A stretch of DNA of 27,526 bases from the NCBI RefSeq assembly GCF_022376445.1, contig NW_025955437.1, positions 1-27,526 of the forward strand, written 5' to 3'. Positions 1 through 9,994 of the stretch are shown here, piece by piece; position 1 is the stretch's first letter; the number at the start of each line of letters is the position of its first letter. Both the position numbers and the translations under genes were made by a program. The notes under the pieces were generated by a model. That model was not told the DNA's origin. It ran no database searches and worked only from the letters and a program-made list of their open reading frames with translations. This DNA comes from Fomitopsis serialis. Lineage: Eukaryota; Basidiomycota; Agaricomycetes; Polyporales; Fomitopsidaceae.

Positions 1-222
1 TCCTGCCGGTATGGATGGTTCCGCTCGCGCTGCGAATCCTGTCGGTTGACATGCGTCCGCTGCGAGTCCTGCCGGTTGACGTGGGCGCGCTGTGAGTCCT
101 GGCGATTGACCTGCGTCCGCTGCGAGTCCGAGCGGATCGGACGCCCGCGCTCGCGCTGGGAATCGTGCCGGGTGACCTGGGTGCGCGCGGAGTCTTGACG
201 GTTGACCGTCGAGCGTCCGGTA
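1..222 (-). repeat. 30-bp tandem repeat encoding a decapeptide repeat
   Basis: On the plus strand, units starting at 37, 67, 97, 163 and 193 are 30 bp long, and two units (1-36 and 127-162) are 36 bp. They share a core like TCCTGYCGGTTGACNTGCGT. Every unit is a multiple of three, so the array keeps the reading frame. On the minus strand it reads SQRTxVNRQD repeated, in frame with the C-terminal tail of the MARVEL-like gene. The three units at 37-126 are nearly identical and the outer ones are degenerate. The array reaches the window edge, so the total copy number is unknown. Confidence 0.85.
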
Positions 223-1172
223 TCTTGCGTGCGCGTCGTGTCGTGACGGTATGCAAGCGGGCGAACGAAGTCGACGATGCGCCAAGACTCGGGACGCTCA
301 GACTTGGACGCCTTCGAGCGCTGCGAATCCTTGCGCTGTTTCTCATCGAAGACAGGTCTTGACCGTGAGCGCGAGCGCTGCGTGACAGGCGCCGGGAGTT
401 GCCGCCGTTCTGCTTGCCTCCCTGGCCGAACCAGGGAAAGGCAGTCACAGGAACTATCCATACATAGCGCTCGCCGCGACGATGGTGCCGCAGAGCAAGG
501 ACCAATAAGAATATAGAGAAGCCCAAAACTGAACAGCTGTCAGTGGCGGCTTCTCACCATCTCGCGGCAGAAGGTACGTACTAAGAATAAGGTTGAAGAA
601 TGAAAACGCTTCCAGTACGCGATATTGCGCTTGGTAGATCTCCGTGTTGACTGCGGGCCAGGTGAGCGAGGAACACATGCATCAAACGCGAAATACGCAC
701 AGCTAGAGAGGCTTACGACGTCGCTAGAATCAGCCGAAGAGTAACATTCGACATCGGCGTCATCCGCATCGGAGGAAGCAATGAATGCAGAGAGCGCTTT
801 ATTGACACCAGCGTTAGTCAATAACTTCGGACGCTACAGCGGGCCGGACTCACCTAGCCAAAGTACTCCTGCGAGCCCCAGACATCCTAGCTCTATCCTT
901 GTCGAGATAGGATTCCGCTCCCTCCAGAGACCGAACCCGAGTAGTGCCAATAATATGAGCAGACTCGCGCAGCATACGAAGATAGCGAACGGAACGAAAT
1001 GAGCTGAGCGAAAGTCAGGCTTATGCTTGGCAGACGGGAGGAGAGAGCACGTACTGAGGTCCGATGATACCAAAATACTCTCGAAATGCGCCGCAATTGC
1101 CAAGCAGACGATTGTCCACACCAGGACCGCGCCGTAGACGCAGAACCTGATTATGTTGAACACTGGAGGCAT
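1..1172 (-). CDS. MARVEL-like four-TM membrane protein, C-terminus off the left edge, one frame slip
   Basis: Minus-strand exons are 1172-1055, 1003-854, 796-701, 650-582 and 528 to the left edge. Introns are 50-57 nt; the last (581-529) has a CTGAC branch point and a TTCAG acceptor. The product has four hydrophobic segments: FCVYGAVLVWTIVCLAIA (about 9-26), FVPFAIFVCCASLLILLALL, IELGCLGLAGVLWLAL, and SIFLLVLAL. An acidic loop containing SSDADDADVEC lies between TM3 and TM4. A PWFGQGG motif follows TM4. This arrangement is typical of basidiomycete MARVEL-domain proteins, a family of unknown specific role at membranes. After PWFGQGGKQNGG the expected tail (LPAPVTQRSRSRSRP, then the decapeptide repeats) continues only in another frame. 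One extra G near 401-410 would join the two. The tail is basic and Ser/Arg-rich. The start is the ATG directly before TM1. Family assignment is fairly secure; the tail frame is not. Confidence 0.75.
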
Positions 1173-2466
1173 GCGGGGAAGAAACGAGTGATAGCAAGGA
1201 GTGGCTGCCTAGCAGGGCGAGATTGTGACTGGGCTCTGCGGGCACCCTGCTCCTTGGTATTTGAGGACCTCATCATGTCAAAGGGATTGCGGAGTCAAAG
1301 CGATGGATGAATGCAACGAGGCCGCGTGGCGCAGCTTTGTCGTGCGGATGCGTCGCTTGGGCCGCGTTCCCGGATTTCCGTTGTGCGCCCTCGTCAAAGC
1401 AAGAGACCTGAGCTGGGATCCAGCTGAGGCCTGAGTGGTCCGGGTGGTGGGAGGAGGAGGGACGGAAGATCGCCGGGCGGGCGGAGGAGTTTATACATGC
1501 CGCCCGGAGTGAGAAATTTTCGGGGCGACCATTTCGTTTCCTGGCCACGGGCCCAGGAGGCTGGGATTCCTGCTGATGGAGGCACAAGCGAGGTCGAGAT
1601 TGGAAACGCGCAGATGCCTCGAGGCTGAGACAGATTGCCTCCATTGCCTGTTTAGGAAGCCCTCCTGTTTGGCCACCCGTACGCGCCTTTGTTTGCACAC
1701 CAGATGCCCGTTCTGATTGGCCGCGGCAAAGGGACAACATTGATCCATCTCGATAGCCTTCTTTTAGTTCCGTGTGCACCTGGTGGGCACTTCACCACAT
1801 CGCCCGCCACCACTGCAGCGTACGCACACTCGCCGCGTCTTCCACCTCAGGACCTCAGCTGGGCGCCCTTGACGCGTACAGAACACCGAGCAGCGCCTTC
1901 CTTTGTCCGCCTGATGGCCTCAGCGCCTCCAAACACACGTTTCCCGCAATAGATGTCGAGGGAACTGCTCCACTCACCTGCCCTGGGGCCTCACACGCGG
2001 CCGAACAGCTTCGTTCGCATCGACTTTCGTGGCACAGCAGCCACGCTCCGTCAACGTTCCAGGGCCGCGCAGTCCGAAGTCCATCATCGACTGACCCGGA
2101 CGGGCTGCCCGTACCGCTTCATCGTGCGCACTCCGGCGCCCTGCCTGCTTCTACTTGACCCCGCGTTAGCATGTGTGTATCGCGAAGCCTGGGGAAGGGA
2201 TCACGCGCGCGACTGTTCCATCCTTCCATTGGCTATCTTCGTTCCGCCGAAGAGGCGGCCTGATTGTGGGCGAGGTGGCCGTGTGGACAGGACTTCGATC
2301 ACGTCGGTGTCTTCAACTCACTTCCACCATGGCCGCAGGGCTATTGACGGCGTGTTCGTCAACCCATGATGACGGTGAAGTCGTACAGGACTGTGGATGT
2401 CTTCATCTGTTCGAACCCATCCACCTGCCCACCCGAGCCATCGTCATCGACTGCTCGTTCTCGCGT

Positions 2467-2585
2467 GTTGGACAACGGATTGGAGGGCCGTTCAGAGACT
2501 GCTGCGCCTCAGCAGTGTCTGCATCCGAAGAATTCGAGAAAGTCGGACATCGAATAGAGTTTCCACGTCCAATCTGCTGCGCCTC
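2467..2585. repeat. Imperfect direct repeat, 75-bp period, two copies
   Basis: Copies at 2467-2510 and 2542-2585 begin GTYGGACA and both end with the identical 12-mer CTGCTGCGCCTC. The offset is exactly 75 bp, or 25 codons. Read on the minus strand, each copy contains EAQQ followed about 10 residues later by IRCPT. The period being a multiple of three hints at a coding origin, but no gene model could be built around it. The middle of the two copies is only moderately similar. Confidence 0.5.
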
Positions 2586-3348
2586 ATTTCTGTCAGTCTG
2601 GCTCGCCCACTCTGAAAGCAAAAGCTCTCACACATGCGCCGTGGCAGGTGACCCCGTGAGTCTTCTTTCTTCGATGCTTCATAGAATGAAGATGCTGCAG
2701 ATTGCAGTGGACAGATACTGTGAACATCACCATCCATTGTGCGATACGCTTCGCTTCAACAAGTGTTGGCCGTGTTCATGCAGCGGCTTGAAAGAATACG
2801 GAGTGGTGTTCTAGGCCACCAAGAAAGACACGGCGGCCAGATATGCATGTGCGTGGAGTCTGTGAAGAGCGGCACAAGAGTCGACGGTGAGCAGTACGGA
2901 CACCGAGTTTACCTTCGTTACTTACAGCGAACAAACAAATCAGGTCCGCTCATGACACAACAATGACGACGGAAAAGTCACTATACATTCCTGTGTTCAA
3001 TGCTCTCCATCGCGAGTTCGAACCGCTTTCATCAAGCAACTTGCATGGCTGTACAAGCAATGCAAGTCACAAGGGGAGCTCTCTCGATACGCGTTGAATG
3101 GGGCCTCGGATACGCACGCATATGCATTCTGTGACTGGAAGGTGAGAGAAGGATCCTCAAATGAATTCATACAGCGTAGACAATGAACAACGCGATAGCC
3201 CGAGTCCGTGCCAGTGCGCTCTGCGGACGCCGAGTACTTACTCCCCCTGGGTCCAGGGCTTTGAGCCAAGCGGCCCGTATACGCTGAGGGCAGGAGATCC
3301 TCCCGGATCTGAGATGGCCTAAGAATCCTCTCGAACACGTACATATAC

Positions 3349-3471
3349 CAGCTAGTTGCAGAACATTAGGCGCAGACGAACGCGCGCGACATATGATGAC
3401 AAATAGGCGCTATCCACACGAAGACGTCGGTTTACCCACCTCACCACACCTCGCACCACCATGTTTTTGCG
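3349..3471 (+). repeat. Left arm of a long inverted repeat
   Basis: Bases 3351-3410 match the reverse complement of 3841-3900 at 57 of 60 positions. All three differences are transitions. Similarity continues inward with small gaps: blocks GACGTCGGTT and ATGTTTTTGCG recur, ending near 3471. The two arms flank about 317 bp of unrelated sequence. No transposase frame or clear target-site duplication is visible. Confidence 0.85.
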
Positions 3472-3788
3472 TTGCATTGATTGTCCCTGCAGCAGCCGTC
3501 ATGAGAGGCATGTCTTGCGACTCAGTAAACACGATCCCGTGAACGCCTTGCAGGAGTACCGGCCAGTGCCCGCAGACAATTGAACGTGTATCTGCCCCTA
3601 CACCCAGGTCTACGACGTCTGTCGAACTCGTCCATTGTAGCTGACTGCAAGCAGTCGTGTAGGGGAGGCATTATGCATTGTTACTAGTCTCGATCAGTAA
3701 AACACATTAGTACGGTGTCCGAGGAACGTGACCGCGTCGCTACTGCTCGGTACAGGTGCTAGTGCAGACGACCGTGAAGCTTTGAAGC

Positions 3789-3902
3789 CGCAAAAACATA
3801 ATGGTGCAGAAGTGGATGAACCGACGTCAACTGTGGCGCGGCGCTTATTTGTCATCGTATGTCGCGCGCGTTCGTCTGCGCCTAATGTTCTACAACTAGC
3901 TG
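3789..3902 (-). repeat. Right arm of the long inverted repeat
   Basis: This is the reverse-complement partner of 3349-3471. The outer 60 bp are about 95% identical to the left arm, and the inner part (3789-3840) is more diverged with short indels. The outer ends read CAGCTAG on the left and CTAGCTG on the right. It could be a fold-back or MITE remnant, or two inverted insertions of one dispersed repeat. Confidence 0.85.
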
Positions 3903-5559
3903 ACATGACAATACCGAGGCCGAGACAACACTTCTTGGGCACCGGGCATCCAAGACAAGCTTTGAAGCATTTGACCCGGTATTTCATGCCGTTCTCGATT
4001 CCTTATTTAATACCGCTATCAAGCAAATGAAGCAGGGTCCGAGCTCTCATGCGCAACGTAGGTTCAGAACCATAGCACAACTTCAGGGAGAAGACACCGG
4101 TGACCGGTGGCCGAGTGCGAAGACCGGTCCCGTCCATTCGCGAGATAGGAGGCATCCGGTCCAGCACTGGTCCAGCGACAGTCGCCAGCACGAGCGATGA
4201 GTACTTGAGTCCGGTGGCGAAGCGGCGCGGCGCGGCGGTAGCGTGGCTCTTCGAATTCGTTTCTGCTTGTGGCGCGCGGCGGGACCCAGTGAAGAACGTT
4301 AAACGACGATGCCAAGGTCGCCGCGCCCTGCTACCTGCCATGGTGAACCGAGTGGAAGGAGGTGGAAGTCGACCGCTTGGACCATCGCCATCGAGGGGCG
4401 CGCTCGCCGCTCGGCCTGTTATCGTCGTTTGATTGGCAGTCGCTCGCTGAGTTGCCACCTCCAAGTGCGTAAGTGCGGCTGTGCACCAAGCCGTCGAGGC
4501 GAAATCTATCGGCTTGGGTGGCCAGGTCGATGTCAGCTTAGAAATCGGCGCTGCGCCCCTGCTCGGTGTATGTGTGAAGGTCCCGACTGATCGCGACTGC
4601 CAATGCCATTGTGCTTACTGTAACTTAAATTGTGTTTGAGAGAGACAGGTACCATATGAATGAGTGCTAGGCCGCCGGGGAGGTCAAAAACGCGAGGTCC
4701 GAGGTCGGGCTGCAATGGATTCATGCTATACGGACTTGGAGGAGTATGACTGGAGAAGAGGGGCGGAGAAAACTTCGGCGGCTCCATAGATGCTGTAATG
4801 GTGGACGTATGATGATAGACTCGGGAATTCGGCGCTCCGTCAGGCGTCCATGCAATGCTACTGAACCGCTGAGCCGCAGGAGCGCGAGCAGTCGGCCAAT
4901 GCAGTCGCGCAGGTGCTGTAGCCTGGAGAGGACTGGGGTCGGTGGGCTCTGGGCCACACACGCGCTGTTAGAGTGCTGTCGAGCGGGCTCTGTTAAGTAT
5001 CGCCGCAGCTTACTACTCTATCTCCCACAGGAAGGGAGAGTTGCTGAGCGGATTACCTGACACAGGTCTCACACACCCGATATCTGACAGAGACGCACGT
5101 ACCTCATGAGGATCATCTATGCGATGCTTCGGCGGCCATATTGAGCAACTCCAAGACTATGTCTGGGCGCCGTAGCGATACGCAACCCCAAGGAGCTACC
5201 TCCCCAGCGGTTGGCTCAGTACTCTGGTTCGAAGGACGTGTCGGACGATGGGTCGACACGGGCGAATATTGCGGCCATGGCGCGAGGGAGGTGGGCTCGT
5301 TGAGTAAGCGGCGCAGAGTCAATTGGCCTGATCGGGCAGGTCCGACGCGACCGCGCCAGTGTTTGGCTGGACGCACGTGCGATCTTGCGCAGATCTGAGA
5401 TCTGCCATGGCTTTATAACTGTGGCCGCGCAAAAGGCCACCGCCCGCCTCAAGAACGTTTGTTCATCTGCCCACCGCCACCGCTGCCTGCTCGCGGGTTA
5501 GGCTTGCTCCCTGTCCACGTAACTCGTCCTGTGTATCAATCACCTGCTCCGCCACCGCG

Positions 5560-5571
5560 CATATAAAAAGG
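5560..5571 (+). promoter_or_regulatory. TATA box of the 5695 gene
   Basis: The sequence CATATAAAAAGG lies about 125 bp upstream of the ATG at 5695. It is followed by a C/T-rich, ATG-free leader, as expected for a fungal core promoter and 5' UTR. It is the clearest TATA element in the window. Confidence 0.65.
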
Positions 5572-5694
5572 AGCGTCCTCTACGTTTCTGAGCATCTTGA
5601 TCTTGCCTCTGCGCTCTGCACCAACGCCCTGCTTGCTTCTGCCCAACCCGCTCCTCGTCAGCACCCAGTCCCTTGCGCCACAGCCAACATACTC

Positions 5695-6301
5695 ATGGAG
5701 CGCTTTCTCGCGCCGCAGAGCCCCGAGGCTCTCGCACACAACCAGCTCAAGTGAGTGGTTGACTTTCGAAGGCATGACTCACTTTCTGATGTAACCCCCT
5801 CTTCCAGTGAAAACTGGTTTTCTTGGGACATCGAGCACCCCTCCTTGAATGAGACGCTGATCGCTGGGTGCGCCACATACGAGGCGTTCAAACGCTACCT
5901 CAGCGGTTCGGACCTGTATCTTCTCCCCAGAACAAGGACAGAGCTCGAGAACATACTGTGAGTGGCCCACGCGTCTCTCCCTATCTCCGACGCGTCCTCA
6001 TCCGCACATGCAGTAAGAGATATGCGTACGACACTATCCACAATGCAATTGCGAAGGCACGTTCGCCGCTTGAGCGTGGCGGCTACAGCCGGGTATGCTG
6101 CGAGAGTTTTAGTGCTGTCCTGGCCATCATGGCTAACGTATGCCATGTCTGCAGATGTGTCACCTGGTGGAAGGATCCATCAGCAGGATCCTGGACGAGA
6201 ACGACAATGCGTCATACCTTTTGGACTTGCACGACACGCAGAGGAACTCTATGGTCGACATGGGCACGTCACCGCCTACAAGGTCCGTCAAAATCAAGTG
6301 A
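5695..6301 (+). CDS. Small protein of unknown function (143 aa, four exons)
   Basis: Exons are 5695-5750, 5808-5957, 6014-6092 and 6155-6301. Introns of 57, 56 and 62 nt have GTGAGT, GTGAGT and GTATGC donors and CAG acceptors. Joining them leaves one open frame that starts MERFLAPQSPEAL and ends at TGA 6299-6301. The product is soluble-looking and of mixed charge, with no signal peptide, membrane segment or cysteine pattern. A central block (NENWFSWDIEHPSLNETL, then an aromatic and charged helical region) looks like a folded domain. I do not recognise the family. The TATA box, clean consensus introns and in-frame joins together support a real gene. The start is the first ATG after the TATA box, in the context ACTCATGG. 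It lies upstream of PPN1 on the same strand, and nothing suggests a functional link. Confidence 0.7.
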
Positions 6302-6859
6302 ACAGCCGCCTGGCTTGCCTTATCCGACCATCTCGCTATGTTCCGGGAGCATGGGTCTCCCTTCTCTGTTCGTCCACGCTATCGCATTGGTTCTCGTCGC
6401 ATATGTAGCATCACCATCCGCACTCGCCTCGTCTCGCATGACCGTTATCGCACAGCTGCCGTGTATAATGCCTGTACCCAGAACCCTGCGCCTGTACCAG
6501 TATAACTTATTCGCCAGCAGAGAAATGAATGTGTGTTTATAGAGTCGAGATGTGTGCAGGAGGGAGCAAGCGTGTGCAGTGGCGCCCGACGAGCGACAGA
6601 AGCGTGTCATGTCGGCATCATCCGGGACTGTCCTCACAGACAGTCTGCCACAGACGTGCGCCCGGGCGACGAACGTGCGACTCTTTCCACGAATAACGAT
6701 GCCTTCCTAGCAATCCTAAGGCGCTGCACCACTTTGTCTGGCTGCTGGCTGGAGGCGAGCACGCTTCCGCTCATACAGACCGCTCCACAGGGCGCGGACT
6801 CGCGCCTGTTCGCTCTTTTATCCGTTACCTGCACACACGACCGCCTCTGCACGACCGCG
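6302..6859. other. Intergenic region between the small gene and PPN1
   Basis: This stretch is the 3' flank of the 5695 gene and the promoter and leader of PPN1. It contains short open frames on both strands but no motif I can name. No TATA box as clear as that at 5560 was seen. Confidence 0.5.
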
Positions 6860-9800
6860 ATGCTCGAACTCAAGCTGCTGCTCTTCCTGCTACTGACCTA
6901 CGCCCCGGACGTGCTCGCGGCGCCGTCGCAGGTCCCCATCCAGGTCCCGGAGACGAGTGCGTGAACCATCTCGGGTTCGAGGGCGTAACGAGCTGACTGC
7001 CGTCGCACCCGATTGCTTGGGTCCTCACAGGCACGAAGCGGAGGCTGCAGGGCAGGTTTCTACACATAACGGATATGCACCCGGACCCGTACTACAAGGA
7101 GGACGCGTCGGAAAAGTCGGCGTGCCACAGGCGAAAACCAAAGAAGGCGCGACCACGCTCGGGGTACTATGGGATGCCGTACAGGTGAGCAGTAGCTCGC
7201 GTGCGGTGGTCCAGTCAATTGACTGATGGGGAGAATAGCAATTGCGACTCGCCTCCGACCTTGACGAACTTTACGCTGGACTACCTGGACAAGGAGTGGA
7301 GTAAGGAGATCGATTTCGTAGTGTGTGAGTGCGGTGAGCGCGCGGATGGATGGTCGGCTGACCCAGCGTGAATGCGGTTTGAAGGGACGGGGGACAGCGC
7401 AAGGTACGCACGTTGTCGTGTTGAGTTGGTTTTGAGCTCCGGAGGCACTCGCGGGTCCTTTCTGTTCATGGCTTCTGTACAAGGCCAAGCACTGCAGAAA
7501 GAGCAGGTGACCACATTGCGGGAATTGGGAGCCCATAGGACTCCCTTCTATTGCAGAAGGCCTAGCCGCCAGCGGCAGGCGGCCTGGGAGAGACAGTTTC
7601 CGTTCATCGTTGGCCCGTCTGTGCGGCTCCTTGATGCCCGGCCACACTATTGAACTTTCTTCTGTGCAAATGTGGTCGTGCACCACAGTACAAGCCAATA
7701 GAAGCCCATATACCGACAGGGTTGATATCACGCGGAACGGTGCACAGGTACCCGCAGACCAATTGAGGCGTGTCTCATAGAAACTTCCGGGCTGGGCTTG
7801 GGCTGGGCAATTCGTCAATGGAATCTGACTGACTGTCTATGAGGATGATCCCGACGCGATGTCGGGCGGAGTGCCTACCAGAGCATAGCCTGTTGATGAT
7901 GATATTGAGCTAAGGAATTGCGCTTTGAACAGACACGATAGTGACCGGAAGAGACCTCGCACGACAAATGAGATATACATGCTCAATAGAGCTATGGCGA
8001 GGAGGATGGAGGAGGTCTTCCTCAGCAAGGGTATACCCGTGATCCCAAGTATTGGTACGTATACACCTATCTTTCTTACAAAGTCATGTCACCGACTTGC
8101 CCGTGCTTTCCCGCTGTGTAGGCAATAACGATGTGTGGCGTACGTGGTCCCCGTGCTTCTAGCCCATTCAACACGGACTGACGGCATGCGCCCCCTCCAA
8201 AATGCCTCCCCCACAGCACATGTAGGTCCATCTCGGCCCTGTGCATTACACACGTGAGAACTAATGAATACCGAACAGAATATTATGCTCCCAGGTAAAA
8301 CCTCTCCGTATACGCGTGGCGTGCTGAGTGTACGATCCCGCGCACCTAGGTCCGAACAGCGTCACTTCCGAGTTCTCTTCGTACGTGATAGGCTCATGCC
8401 CTTACCTCACCGCCGCTGACCTTGGGATGCTCGCGCAGCATCTGGCGCAACTTCGTGCCTTTCGAGTCCTACCAGGTCTTCCAGCGCGGCGGCTACTTCG
8501 CCGTCGAAGTCGTCCCTGAGCAGCTCGCCGTCGTCAGCCTGAACACGATGTACTTCTACGACTCGAACAAGGGTGCGTCATCCGCGATCTCGATCTCGGC
8601 GACACCGCACTCATCTCATTTGACCACCGAACTTCATTCGTGCGCTCGATTGACCTTCTATGACATATCACCATGGCGACCGCTGCAGCTGTGGGAGGGT
8701 GCGAGGACGGTGATCCGGAGGACCCCGGGAACCTCCAATTTGACTGGCTCGAGGTGCAGCTGGACAGGTTCCGGCGGCGAGGCATGCAGGTCCGTGTCCG
8801 CTCCGCTGTCGCGGCGGTGGTGATCGCGGCGTTAGGCGCTGTCGCCCGCTCTGACAGCGTTGGTGTCCTCGGTGCTCGCTGACGTTTTCGCAGGTATGGC
8901 TCAGCGGACACGTACCACCGTCTGCAGCCAACTTCTTCCCCGACTGTGTGAGTGGTACGTTTCACGGAAGATCGTAGCATTGAATGTCGTGCTGTAGCAT
9001 GTTCGGTACACCGAGCTGTCGTTGCGATACCAGGACACCATCCTCGGACATTTGTACGGAGTAAGTGTCACAGAAGATGACCCATCATCACTCGAACTCA
9101 TTCCTGTGTATTTTGACAGCACATGAACGCAGACCACGTAGGCTGATGACCTATTCTTGTCTGATGGCTCTATCTAATGAGGCCACACCAGTTCTTCTTC
9201 CTGGATGCCGAGCACGTTCGAAGCAAGCCAGACAAGGAGGCTTTGACATCTGGCATGCACGACGAGCTGCGCCTCGGGAAGAAGAAGCACAGGCAGCTGT
9301 ACAACACGCTTTTGAAGGACTTTGACGACCTGCCGAAGACGAAGCACAACGCGAGCTACGACGACTACGGGGTGGTGAACGTATCGCCGTCCCTCGTGCC
9401 CAATCCGTACCTGCCATCGTTCCGGATCTTCACGTATAATACAACCGGAGCGGCATACGAGCCCGCCCTGGAGTCGGGTGCGGCGTGCGATGATGCAAGT
9501 GGCCGAAACGCCTGGCGGTGCGACGTGGCAAAGCCGTGGCACGCCAGCCCAGACTCGCCGTCGCGGACGAACAGGCTATGGACGCCGCTGGGCTATGCGC
9601 AGGTGGGTGGGATCGCTCGTCTGTCAGATGTGGCCGGCCGGGCGGCTGACGCAGACGTGCGCAGTACTATCTGCCGGACCTGGAGAGCGCCAACAAGAAG
9701 CATGCGCCGAAGGTGAAGCTGGAGTACCTGACGTTCGCGCGGGGGGCGCTGCACCCGCCACCCGGAGGCGAGGGCGGGTTCCGGTACCCAATCCCGCTGC

Positions 9801-9994
9801 ACCATCTGCCGAAGACATTGAGGAACGCGACGGGCGAGGGGGGCTGGAAGTACGCCCCTTACGGCTTGGCGGACCTGACGATAGGGTCGTGGGCGGGCCT
9901 GGGGCGGCGGCTTGCGGCGGGGACGGAGAAGGCGCTGAGGAAGCGGTTCCGGGGGTTTATGTACATGGGCGGGGACGAGGCGTGGGTGGTGTAG
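6860..9994 (+). CDS. PPN1: Endopolyphosphatase, calcineurin-like metallophosphatase
   Basis: Sixteen exons: 6860-6956, 7031-7184, 7239-7324, 7385-7403, 7933-8054, 8122-8139, 8217-8221, 8279-8294, 8350-8380, 8439-8572, 8689-8789, 8894-8947, 8998-9060, 9120-9137, 9192-9602 and 9665-9994. They join in one frame to 552 aa. Residues 1-20 are a hydrophobic signal or anchor (MLELKLLLFLLL). Metallophosphatase motifs appear in order: HITDMHPD (D47, H49), WTGDSARHD (about 113-121), GNND (160-163), SGHVPP (265-270) and GHLYGHMNADHF (296-307). The C-terminal domain ends KRFRGFMYMGGDEAW. This is the fungal Ppn1 architecture. The family cleaves long inorganic polyphosphate chains internally in the vacuole and reaches it through the secretory route. 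The splitting into very small exons and one 529-nt intron are unusual; no frame slip was found. Confidence 0.95.
7404..7932 (+). other. Unusually long intron 4 of PPN1
   Basis: The intron is 529 nt, against 50-104 nt for every other intron in this gene. The donor is GTACGC and the acceptor is TTGAACAG. It splits the conserved metallophosphatase motif GDSAR/HD, so removal is needed for an active enzyme. It contains a short GC-rich hairpin (GCCGCC...GGCGGC near 7567-7585) and no recognisable gene. Confidence 0.8.
8217..8221 (+). other. 5-nt microexon of PPN1
   Basis: Bases CACAT sit between an intron ending CCCCCACAG and one starting GTAGGTCC. Together with the last base of the previous exon they encode Pro-His. 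The join gives DVW-PH-NIMLPG, the conserved family sequence. Skipping the exon would break the frame. The flanking introns (77 and 57 nt) have plausible branch points ACTGACG and ACTAATG. Confidence 0.85.

Larger units (their letters stand above)
1173..5559. other. 4.4-kb stretch without a supportable gene
   Basis: I examined both strands and found no protein motif, domain or splice-consistent exon chain I recognise. Several GC-rich open frames exist (for example minus 1273-1779, plus 2173-2814, minus 4003-4464 and minus 4533-4961). None shows family features, a signal peptide or convincing intron joins. The minus frame at 4533-4961 is proline-rich and could be an exon of a fast-evolving gene. 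The region contains two repeat structures, annotated separately: a 75-bp imperfect direct repeat near 2.5 kb and a long inverted repeat at 3.35-3.90 kb. It probably combines promoter and intergenic DNA with decayed sequence. Unannotated non-coding RNA or lineage-specific genes cannot be excluded. Confidence 0.5.

Noticed and set aside
1273..1779. 168-codon minus-strand frame
   Set aside because: Composition is mixed, with no recognisable domain and no splice partners; not enough to call a gene.
2173..2814. 213-codon plus-strand frame
   Set aside because: It is cysteine- and serine-rich with no family features, and the 75-bp repeat inside it reads more sensibly on the other strand.
3005..3035. 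T-loop-like GTTCGAACC suggesting a tRNA
   Set aside because: The flanking bases do not form a T stem, and no acceptor or anticodon arm is found upstream.
4003..4464. 153-codon minus frame and the overlapping plus frame 4100-4432
   Set aside because: Both strands are open over the same GC-rich DNA and neither has motifs, so chance is the better explanation.
4533..4961. 142-codon proline-rich minus frame
   Set aside because: It could be an exon, but the only nearby intron candidate is about 35 nt, below the usual minimum, and no homologue is recognised.
7060..7818. 252-codon open frame antisense to PPN1
   Set aside because: It overlaps PPN1 exon 2, exon 3, exon 4 and the long intron, has no family motif, and is explained by GC-rich antisense of real exons plus an intron without stops.
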